From an uncultured Bacteroidales bacterium (GTDB lineage: Bacteria > Bacteroidota > Bacteroidia > Bacteroidales > UBA932): 12,762 nucleotides of DNA. The notes below the pieces were generated by a model. That model was not told the DNA's origin, made no database searches, and worked only from the letters and a program-made list of their open reading frames with translations. Positions 6,113 through 12,762 of the stretch are shown piece by piece (position 1 is the first letter of the stretch; every line of letters starts with the position of its first letter). The stretch lies in contig CALADR010000309.1 of NCBI GenBank assembly GCA_937890845.1, positions 1-12,762 on the forward strand, read 5' to 3'. The position numbers and the translations under genes are program-made.

Positions 6113-8251
6113 ATGATGACAGACAGAAATAAAAACACTGAAAAGAAAACAATTCAGGACAAAGATACGAGAGACAAGACCGGCGTGATCTTGTCCAATC
6201 TTCATTTTATAGCTATCTGTCTCGCTTTTATCCTTATCGGCCGGCTCATTTACATACAGCTCATATACAAGCCTGATCCTCTGCTTGAAAAATACCTGAC
6301 TGCACAGGTAAGAAAAGATATCACTGACCCTGTACGCGGCTCCATCTACGCAAAAGACGGAAGACTGCTTGCAGCCTCTGTGCCTATGTACCAGATATAC
6401 ATGGACTGTACAGTCCAGAAAGAAGCATTTGCATCACGAGGGAAAAAGGGAGAAGCAAAAGAAAAAGAGTGGCTTTCCAAAGCCAGAAAACTTTCTGAAG
6501 GTCTATCCTCGGTATTCAAGGACAAATCTGCAGACGAATATTACAAAATCATAACCAAAGGACGCAGAGAAGGGCGAAGATATGTAAAAATCGGCCATCA
6601 GATAGACCACGGGAAGCTGCAGGAAATAAAGCAGCTGCCTCTATTCAACGAAGGTAGCTATAAGGGAGGAATGATAGTCGAGAAAATAGATACACGCAAA
6701 TATCCTTATGGAGCACTCGCGAGAAGAGTCATCGGCTACGTAAAAGACAACAGCAATTCCTCCGGCAACAACCTGATCGGACTTGAAGGTAAGTTCAACT
6801 ATCTTCTTCACGGACAGGAAGGTATACAGTGGCAACGCCGCACTGACAATAAAGGATGGATTACAGATTATGACAGCACAATAGTCCACGTAAAGAACGG
6901 TCTTGACCTTAAGACGACAATAGATATTGATATACAGGACATTGCAGACAAGGCCTTAAGGGAGAGAATTTCCGATATAGACGATGTGGAAGGAGGATGC
7001 GCCATTGTACTTGATGTACAGACCGGAGCAATAAGGGCTATGGCCAATCTTACAAGAGACAAAGACGGCAATCTCAGGGAGATTTATAACTATGCAATCG
7101 GCACTGCCGGAGAACCGGGCTCCGTATTCAAGCTTGCGACATTGATGACTTTGATCGAAGAAGACAAGGTCAGGCTTTCCAATATGGTACCGACATTCAG
7201 AGGAAACTGGCCCTACAAAGGGGAGAAAATACCAAGAGACCCATATCTGGCAAACTGGAAATCAGACAAAATATCCATTGCCGATGCACTGAAAATATCA
7301 TCAAACAATGTATTCAGATATTTGACAAGAGAGCATTACGGGAACAAGCCAAAACATTTCATTGACAAGCTCTATGAATATAAACTGAACGAGAAATTCG
7401 AGTTTGATTTGACAGGTTTGGCCATACCGAATATACCAAGCCCCGGCAAAGACACCAGAGTATGGAGCGGCACTACATTGGAATCAGTCGCAGTCGGATA
7501 CAGCATAAGTGAAACACCTCTGCATATGGCCATGTTTTACAATGCCATAGCAAACAAAGGCAAGCTTATGAAACCTTATCTTGTAGAGGCTGTTGAAAAG
7601 GATGGTGAAATCAAGAAAAAGATAGGACCATCGGTACTGAACGGTTCAATATGCTCAAAAGCGACAGCAGACACACTTACTGAAGGACTTAAAAAAGTAG
7701 TTTCCGAAGGAACAGGAAGATACGCATTCAAAAATGCAGCCTGTCAGGTCGCAGGAAAAACAGGTACAGCCAGAGTTGCTTTCGAAGTAGATCGGAACGG
7801 AAAGAAGGTCATTGCATATCAGGATGCCCAGGGACGCAAAAAACACCAGGCTACATTCGTAGGCTTCTTCCCTGCTGACGAACCGAAATACACTGCAATA
7901 GTAGTAGTATATTCAAAACTTTCTACCAAGAACTTCTACGGAGCGGCATACGCAGCTCCTGTACTGAGAAAGATTGTTGACAATGTATATACTCTTGATC
8001 CGTCATGGGGTGAAGAAATAAAGGGACGCGGGAGAATTCCTGAAATGAAATCTTCCGCAATAGAAAAAGGGCTTGACAAACTGATTGCGGTACCCGATGT
8101 AAAGGGCATGGGACTTAAAGATGCGATATATTCCATTGAAAACTGCGGATACAAATGCATCTACAGCGGCACAGGGCACGTAGTGCAGCAAACCCCCGCA
8201 GCAGGTAGTGAAATAAGAAAGGGCTCTACTGTAACATTGATACTCAAATGA
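6113..8251 (+). CDS. ftsI: Septal peptidoglycan transpeptidase FtsI (PBP3-type) with C-terminal PASTA domain
   Basis: The protein has 712 residues: a short charged cytoplasmic tail, a transmembrane helix (about 27-48), the class B PBP dimerisation region (from DPVRGSIYAKDGRLLA), and the transpeptidase domain. The three active-site motifs are present: S337-V-F-K340 (in GEPGSVFK), S396-S-N398 and K549-T-G551. A single PASTA domain occupies about residues 657-712 (VPDVKGM to the C-terminal VTLILK). FtsI cross-links septal peptidoglycan in complex with FtsW and is the target of several beta-lactams. PASTA domains on this class of PBP are common in Bacteroidota and may bind peptidoglycan. It begins 2 bp after ftsL (ATG ATG; either could be used) and its stop overlaps the murE start. 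Intact by all visible criteria. Confidence 0.96.
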   Translation: MMTDRNKNTEKKTIQDKDTRDKTGVILSNLHFIAICLAFILIGRLIYIQLIYKPDPLLEKYLTAQVRKDITDPVRGSIYAKDGRLLAASVPMYQIYMDCTVQKEAFASRGKKGEAKEKEWLSKARKLSEGLSSVFKDKSADEYYKIITKGRREGRRYVKIGHQIDHGKLQEIKQLPLFNEGSYKGGMIVEKIDTRKYPYGALARRVIGYVKDNSNSSGNNLIGLEGKFNYLLHGQEGIQWQRRTDNKGWITDYDSTIVHVKNGLDLKTTIDIDIQDIADKALRERISDIDDVEGGCAIVLDVQTGAIRAMANLTRDKDGNLREIYNYAIGTAGEPGSVFKLATLMTLIEEDKVRLSNMVPTFRGNWPYKGEKIPRDPYLANWKSDKISIADALKISSNNVFRYLTREHYGNKPKHFIDKLYEYKLNEKFEFDLTGLAIPNIPSPGKDTRVWSGTTLESVAVGYSISETPLHMAMFYNAIANKGKLMKPYLVEAVEKDGEIKKKIGPSVLNGSICSKATADTLTEGLKKVVSEGTGRYAFKNAACQVAGKTGTARVAFEVDRNGKKVIAYQDAQGRKKHQATFVGFFPADEPKYTAIVVVYSKLSTKNFYGAAYAAPVLRKIVDNVYTLDPSWGEEIKGRGRIPEMKSSAIEKGLDKLIAVPDVKGMGLKDAIYSIENCGYKCIYSGTGHVVQQTPAAGSEIRKGSTVTLILK

Positions 8252-9801
8252 AACTGAAGGAAATAATAATTGACAGCGGCGCCACCACCGCATTTGGAGA
8301 TGACTCCATTGAAATATCATCAATTTGCAGCGATTCGAGAAAAGTCACTGCAGGGTCTCTGTTCATTGCAGTCAAAGGCTTTGCCGGAGACGGACACTCA
8401 TTTATCGGCAAAGCTCTTGAAAAAGGAGCGTCCGCAATCGTATTCGAAGACGGGAATACGCTTGAAAATGAATTGGCAAAAACTTTCGGCATTGGCAAAG
8501 AAAGTCCGGAAAATAACTCTGGCAATAGGCAGAGCCACATTGATCTAGAGCAGATTTCCAAAGAAAAAGGTATCGCATTTGTCCAGACGGATTCTTCACG
8601 ACACTCTTTGGCAATCATTGCGTCAAACTTCTATGGCAAGCCGTCTGAAAAACTCACACTTGTGGGAATTACAGGCACCAACGGCAAAACTACAACCGTA
8701 ACCCTGCTTTACAATATGTTCACAGGACTGGGATACAGTTGCGGTCTTCTGTCTACTATAGCCAACTACGTAGGAAAAAAAAGGTTTGAAGCTGTCAACA
8801 CCACTTCTGACCCCATCACTATAAACTCTCTCCTGGCACAGATGGCAGATGAAGGATGCGGATACTGTTTTATGGAGGTAAGTTCCATAGGTGTAGAACA
8901 AGAGAGGATTTCAGGGCTTAAGTTCAAGGCAGGTATTTTCTCGAACCTCACTCACGACCACCTGGACTACCACAAGACTTTTGCCGAATATCTGAGGTGC
9001 AAGAAACTTTTCTTCGACAACCTAACTGAAGATGCGTTTGCAATTACAAATACAGATGACAGAAATGGCCGTGTGATGGTACAGAATACAAAAGCAGAAA
9101 TAATTACTTATTCCTGCAAAAGTATTGCAGACCACACCTGCAGAATAATAGAGGAAAGTTTCGACGGAATGCAGCTGCGGATTGACGGCAAAGAAAGCTG
9201 GACACGGCTTACCGGCAGGCACAATGCGTACAACATTCTTGCAATTTACAGTACCGCAGTGGTATTGGGAATAGACTGTGAAGAAGCTCTGGTGGCGATA
9301 AGCAGTCTTAAAGCGGCCCCAGGCAGACTTGAGACTCTACGAGGGCCTAAAGACCTGACTGTAGTGATAGACTATGCCCATACTCCTGATGCTTTGGAAA
9401 ACGTACTTGCCACTTTAAGAGATGTTGCTCCAGAAAGAGAACTGGTATGTCTTTTTGGATGCGGAGGTGACAGAGACAAGACAAAACGCCCGGAAATGGC
9501 ACAGGTAGCACAAAAATTTGCAGACCGTATCATAATCACTTCAGACAACAGCAGAACTGAAAAGACTTCAGATATAATGGATGACATAAAGGCTGGTCTG
9601 GATATTAAGGGACGCGCAAAATCTCTTTTCATAGAAGATCGGGAAGAGGCCATAAGGACAGCAACAATGATTGCAGGAGAAGGTGCGACCATACTTCTGG
9701 CAGGAAAAGGTCACGAAACATACCAGATTATAGGTACAGAAAAACGTCATTTTGACGAAAAGGAAATAGTTGAAACCATTTTCAAGGAAATGGAAGCTTA
9801 A
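8248..9801 (+). CDS. murE: UDP-N-acetylmuramoyl-L-alanyl-D-glutamate ligase MurE (probably meso-diaminopimelate-adding)
   Basis: This cytoplasmic Mur ligase (517 residues) adds the third amino acid to UDP-MurNAc-L-Ala-D-Glu using ATP. Visible motifs include SDSRKV (UDP-binding domain), the ATP loop GTNGKTT (143-149), NTTSDPI, MEVSSIGVEQERI, LTHDHLDYH, GRHNAYN, DYAHTPDALENVL, GCGGDRDKTKRP and GKGHETYQ. The specificity loop reads D433-N-S-R436 instead of the usual DNPR of DAP-adding enzymes. The Arg that contacts the DAP carboxylate is kept, so meso-DAP remains the best guess. The protein is about 30 residues longer than typical because of a hydrophilic insertion at about residues 70-107. The start overlaps the ftsI stop by 4 bp (ATGA), implying translational coupling. 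Confidence 0.96.
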   Translation: MKLKEIIIDSGATTAFGDDSIEISSICSDSRKVTAGSLFIAVKGFAGDGHSFIGKALEKGASAIVFEDGNTLENELAKTFGIGKESPENNSGNRQSHIDLEQISKEKGIAFVQTDSSRHSLAIIASNFYGKPSEKLTLVGITGTNGKTTTVTLLYNMFTGLGYSCGLLSTIANYVGKKRFEAVNTTSDPITINSLLAQMADEGCGYCFMEVSSIGVEQERISGLKFKAGIFSNLTHDHLDYHKTFAEYLRCKKLFFDNLTEDAFAITNTDDRNGRVMVQNTKAEIITYSCKSIADHTCRIIEESFDGMQLRIDGKESWTRLTGRHNAYNILAIYSTAVVLGIDCEEALVAISSLKAAPGRLETLRGPKDLTVVIDYAHTPDALENVLATLRDVAPERELVCLFGCGGDRDKTKRPEMAQVAQKFADRIIITSDNSRTEKTSDIMDDIKAGLDIKGRAKSLFIEDREEAIRTATMIAGEGATILLAGKGHETYQIIGTEKRHFDEKEIVETIFKEMEA

Positions 9802-9804
9802 AAA

Positions 9805-9813
9805 AGGAGAGGA
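9805..9813 (+). promoter_or_regulatory. Shine-Dalgarno of mraY
   Basis: AGGAGAGGA lies between the murE stop (9799-9801) and ATG 9815, with AGGAG 5 nt from the ATG. It sets the mraY start at 9815 rather than at an upstream in-frame ATG (9770) inside murE. Confidence 0.65.
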
Positions 9814-9814
9814 A

Positions 9815-11140
9815 ATGCTATATCATTTATTTGAATATCTGAAAGAATTCAACATTCCAGGTACAGGACTGATGCATTATTTGTCTTTCAGGGCGATTGC
9901 GGCAAGTGTCACGTCCCTTGCTTTCGCCATGTTCATAGGAAAGCGGATCATCCGATGGCTGCAGAAAAAGCAGATCGGAGAGGAAATCAGAGACCTGGGT
10001 CTGGAAGGGCAAATGCAGAAAAAAGGCACTCCTACTATGGGAGGCATTATAATAATACTGGCAATACTTACAGCGGCACTCCTGTTCTGCGACTTGACGA
10101 ACATATACACTTTACTACTGATACTCAGCACTGTATGGTTCGGCTTTCTGGGATTTGCAGATGACTTCATAAAAGTCTTCAGGCACAACAAGGAAGGAAT
10201 GAGCGAAAAAGGGAAACTTCTCGGACAGATTGCAATGGGACTTGCAATCGGACTCACAGTATGCTTCAGCGACCAGATAGTAGTAAGGGTGGAAAACCCA
10301 GACTCCTCGTCTGCCATAACTATAAATACCGGCAAGAATCCAGTAAATGCAACAGGGAATGACAATGCAGACACAGGATTAAGGGAAGAATCAGGTTCCT
10401 TGCAAAAAAAAGGATTTGATGTAATAAAAAGCACTACCACTACCATTCCTTTTGTCAAGAACCACGAATTCGACTACAAATGGCTTTCGCCTTTCAAGGG
10501 TAAGTGGGGCTGGTACGCCAAATGGGGAATATACGTAATAATGATAGTACTTGTCATAACCGCCTGCTCCAACGGAACGAACCTTACAGACGGAATGGAC
10601 GGACTGGCGACAGGCACATCTGCCATAGTAGGTGTAGTGCTGGGAATATTCGCCTGGCTTTCAGGCAATATAATAAATGCAGATTACCTCAACATAATGT
10701 ATATTCCCGGTACTGGAGAGATAGCTGTATTTATGGCTGCTTTCGTAGGGGCCCTCATCGGTTTCCTGTGGTACAATACCTTCCCTGCACAAGTGTTTAT
10801 GGGAGATACCGGCAGTCTGGCGATAGGTGGAATAATCGGAGTATGTGCCATTCTCATAAGAAAAGAATTGCTGCTGCCTATTTTATGCGGAGTCTTCTTT
10901 GTGGAAAGCCTCTCTGTAATAATACAAAGGTCTTACTTCAAATATACTAAGTACAAATATGGAGAAGGTCGCAGAGTATTCAAAATGAGTCCTTTGCACC
11001 ACCACTTCCAGAAAGAAGGAATTCCGGCTCTGATTTCAGCACCGGCAAAAGCATTGCCCGAAGCCAAAATTGTCATAAGGTTCTGGATTATAGGTATAAT
11101 ACTGGCAGTCCTTACCATAGCTCTGCTTAAAGTCAGGTAA
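9815..11140 (+). CDS. mraY: Phospho-N-acetylmuramoyl-pentapeptide-transferase MraY
   Basis: This polytopic membrane enzyme (441 residues) transfers phospho-MurNAc-pentapeptide to undecaprenyl phosphate, making lipid I on the cytoplasmic face. Family signatures are present: KGTPTMGG, GFADDFIKV with the catalytic-site pair D116-D117, TTTIPFVKN, NGTNLTDGMDGLATG (253-267), FPAQVFMGDTGSLAIGG and SPLHHHFQKEG with H395-H397. Around ten hydrophobic segments can be counted. A hydrophilic stretch rich in Asn, Ser, Thr and Gly at about residues 160-200 lies in the loop before TTTIPF, expected to be on the periplasmic side, and makes the protein longer than most. The start at 9815 follows a Shine-Dalgarno and gives the usual MLYHLFEYL N-terminus; an upstream in-frame ATG at 9770 lies within murE. 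Confidence 0.96.
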   Translation: MLYHLFEYLKEFNIPGTGLMHYLSFRAIAASVTSLAFAMFIGKRIIRWLQKKQIGEEIRDLGLEGQMQKKGTPTMGGIIIILAILTAALLFCDLTNIYTLLLILSTVWFGFLGFADDFIKVFRHNKEGMSEKGKLLGQIAMGLAIGLTVCFSDQIVVRVENPDSSSAITINTGKNPVNATGNDNADTGLREESGSLQKKGFDVIKSTTTTIPFVKNHEFDYKWLSPFKGKWGWYAKWGIYVIMIVLVITACSNGTNLTDGMDGLATGTSAIVGVVLGIFAWLSGNIINADYLNIMYIPGTGEIAVFMAAFVGALIGFLWYNTFPAQVFMGDTGSLAIGGIIGVCAILIRKELLLPILCGVFFVESLSVIIQRSYFKYTKYKYGEGRRVFKMSPLHHHFQKEGIPALISAPAKALPEAKIVIRFWIIGIILAVLTIALLKVR

Positions 11141-11175
11141 ATGTAACAAAGTAGAATGAGTAAAATTTGTCAATA

Positions 11176-12510
11176 ATGAAAAGGTTGGTTGTACTCGGAG
11201 GAGGAGAAAGCGGAACAGGTGCCGCCATCCTCGCTAAAGTCAAAGGTTTTGATGTTTTCCTGTCAGACAAAGGAAAGATAGCAGACAGCTACATCGAAAT
11301 GCTGAAAAAATGGGATATTCCATTTGAGTCCGGAAAACATACGGAAGAACTCATCCTTAACGCCGGAGAAATAGTGAAAAGTCCAGGAATTCCCGACAGC
11401 GCCCCCCTTATCCTTAAAATAAAGGAAAAAGGTATAAATATCATATCCGAAATCGAATTTGCCGGAAGATATGACAAGGCAAAGAAGATATGCATAACAG
11501 GAAGCAACGGAAAGACAACCACGACCTCACTCATATACTACCTTCTGCAGCAGGCCGGTCTGAACGTCGGTCTGGGAGGCAACATCGGGAAAAGCTACGC
11601 ATATCAGGTAGCCACCTGCAATCACGACATATATGTTCTGGAAATCAGCAGTTTCCAGCTGGATAACATGTATGACTTCAAAGCGGACATAGCCATAATC
11701 ACCAATATCACACCTGACCATCTGGACAGATATGACCACAAGATGGAAAATTATGTGAAAGCCAAGTTCCGCATTACAAGAAATATGAGCAGCGACGACT
11801 GCTTCATTTTCTGCTCTGACGACGAAATCACGATAAATCACCTGAACGATATTGTCATAAAGGCACAGAAACTTCCTTTCTCCCAGAAGCAGGAAGTACA
11901 GCAGGGCGCTTTTATAAAAGACGAAAGAATGGTAATAAGGTACAATGACAATGAATGTGACATGTACCTTCAGGAACTTGCATTGGGAGGCAAACACAAT
12001 ATATACAACTCTATGGCTGCAGCCATTGCCGGAAAGGTAATGGATATAAACGATGAGACCATACGCAAAAGCCTGTCTTCCTTCCAAGCTGTGGAACACA
12101 GGCTCGAAAAAGTGCTTAGCATAAAAGACGTCCTGTATATCAACGACTCAAAGGCGACAAACGTAGATGCCGCATGGTACGCTCTGGAGTGCCAGACCAG
12201 ACCGATAGTCTGGATTGTAGGAGGAAAAGACAAAGGCAATGACTATGCCCCATTGATTCCCCTTGCAAAAGAAAAAGTCAAGGCTATGATCTGCATGGGC
12301 CTGGACAATGAAAAATTCCATTCTTCCTTCAAGGATGCTGTTCCTGAAATAATTGATGTGACCTCTGCTGAAGAAGCTGTAAAAACGGCAAGCAAACTTG
12401 CTGTTGCGGGAGATGTCGTCCTGCTGTCACCTTGCTGTGCAAGCTTTGATCTGTTCAAGAACTACGAAGACAGAGGCAAAAAATTCAAAGAAGCAGTAAG
12501 AAACCTATAA
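11176..12510 (+). CDS. murD: UDP-N-acetylmuramoyl-L-alanine--D-glutamate ligase MurD
   Basis: This cytoplasmic Mur ligase (444 residues) adds D-glutamate to UDP-MurNAc-L-Ala with ATP. The N-terminal Rossmann-like domain starts RLVVLGGGESGTG. The ATP loop is TGSNGKTTTTS (108-118), followed by GGNIGK, LEISSFQLD, TPDHLDRYDHKMENYVKAK, GKHNIYNSMAA, VEHRLEKV and NDSKATNVDAA. The C-terminal domain shows IVGGKDKGNDY and LLSPCCASFDLFKNYEDRG. Length is normal. A TTG at 11167 could extend it by three residues, but ATG 11176 gives the expected N-terminus. The 35-bp gap after mraY is the longest within the cluster. It contains a six-codon open frame (ATG 11156) whose TAA shares a base with the murD ATG. 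Confidence 0.96.
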   Translation: MKRLVVLGGGESGTGAAILAKVKGFDVFLSDKGKIADSYIEMLKKWDIPFESGKHTEELILNAGEIVKSPGIPDSAPLILKIKEKGINIISEIEFAGRYDKAKKICITGSNGKTTTTSLIYYLLQQAGLNVGLGGNIGKSYAYQVATCNHDIYVLEISSFQLDNMYDFKADIAIITNITPDHLDRYDHKMENYVKAKFRITRNMSSDDCFIFCSDDEITINHLNDIVIKAQKLPFSQKQEVQQGAFIKDERMVIRYNDNECDMYLQELALGGKHNIYNSMAAAIAGKVMDINDETIRKSLSSFQAVEHRLEKVLSIKDVLYINDSKATNVDAAWYALECQTRPIVWIVGGKDKGNDYAPLIPLAKEKVKAMICMGLDNEKFHSSFKDAVPEIIDVTSAEEAVKTASKLAVAGDVVLLSPCCASFDLFKNYEDRGKKFKEAVRNL

Positions 12511-12525
12511 TCCTTATCGGTACAA

Positions 12526-12762
12526 ATGGACATAAGCAGCGAAAAAAAAACTGAAAAGTCATTTTTCTGGGATTTCATAGACAAGATTCAGGGAGACAAG
12601 GTGATATTGATAATCATATCAATGCTCATCTTGTTTTCCATAGTCACTATATTCTCCTCAACATCAATGCTCGCCAATGCAGACAAGAGCAGACTGGATA
12701 TTTTCAAAGAGCAGATGGGAATCGTTCTGATCGGAATCACCATTATTTCCATTTGCTATATT
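12526..12762 (+). CDS. ftsW: Septal peptidoglycan polymerase FtsW, N-terminal part
   Basis: From ATG 12526 an open frame of 79 codons runs off the right edge. It encodes a charged cytoplasmic start (MDISSEKKTEKSFFWDFID), GDKVILIIISMLILFSIVTIF as the first transmembrane helix, FSSTSMLA directly after it, and the start of a second helix (MGIVLIGITIISICYI). This pattern is typical of the beginning of FtsW/RodA (SEDS) glycosyltransferases in Bacteroidota. The place directly after murD (15-bp gap) favours FtsW over RodA. FtsW polymerises septal glycan from lipid II and works with FtsI. The catalytic part is outside the window. Confidence 0.87.
   Translation, partial: MDISSEKKTEKSFFWDFIDKIQGDKVILIIISMLILFSIVTIFSSTSMLANADKSRLDIFKEQMGIVLIGITIISICYI

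Noticed and set aside
9877..10458. 193-codon open frame antisense to mraY
   Set aside because: It is a shadow of the conserved mraY coding sequence. The hydrophobic look comes from reverse-complement membrane segments.
11527..12099. 190-codon open frame antisense to murD
   Set aside because: It lies fully inside conserved murD motifs. Its composition reflects the complement of murD codons and no domain is recognised.

Overview
The window looks like chromosomal DNA from a member of the Bacteroidota, most likely Bacteroidales. Three things point there: the gene set (mraZ, rsmH, a short FtsL-like protein, a PASTA-type FtsI, murE, mraY, murD, ftsW), the fused gamma-alpha type 2-oxoglutarate:ferredoxin oxidoreductase subunit, and promoter elements matching the Bacteroidota -7 consensus TAnnTTTG. 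No more precise assignment can be made by eye.

Layout. Positions 1-1704 (minus strand) hold most of korA, which runs off the left edge. A 157-bp gap follows, with a good TAnnTTTG promoter for korA. At 1862-2749 (minus) is a secreted SGNH-like hydrolase of the DUF4886 type. At 2870-4103 (minus) is an M23 peptidoglycan metallopeptidase gene whose lipoprotein signal region and catalytic region are in different reading frames; it appears to be broken by an out-of-frame deletion. A 289-bp divergent intergenic region (4104-4392) separates this minus-strand block from the plus-strand division and cell-wall (dcw) cluster. That cluster fills the rest of the window: mraZ, rsmH, ftsL-like, ftsI, murE, mraY, murD and the first 79 codons of ftsW. 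Its genes are tightly packed: 4-bp overlap at ftsI/murE, 2-14 bp gaps at most junctions, longest gap 35 bp before murD.

How the genes work together. MurE and MurD are cytoplasmic Mur ligases that build the UDP-MurNAc-peptide. MraY transfers it to undecaprenyl phosphate to make lipid I. FtsW and FtsI polymerise and cross-link septal peptidoglycan, and the FtsL-like protein is expected to act as their divisome partner. RsmH methylates 16S rRNA. MraZ is the likely autoregulator of the cluster.

The most striking non-coding signal is a run of four direct repeats with an exact 10-bp period (TGGAA, TGTAA, TGGAA, TGGAA, starting at 4282, 4292, 4302 and 4312). It lies over the -33 region of the mraZ promoter. 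The geometry matches MraZ operators described in other phyla, but the core sequence differs, so it is probably the MraZ operator of this lineage. Other points to check are the split M23 gene, hydrophilic insertions in MurE and MraY, a DNSR in place of DNPR in MurE, and strong Shine-Dalgarno sequences at two junctions in a phylum that mostly does without them. I see no mobile element, CRISPR array, tRNA or rRNA, and no wholly new multi-gene system.
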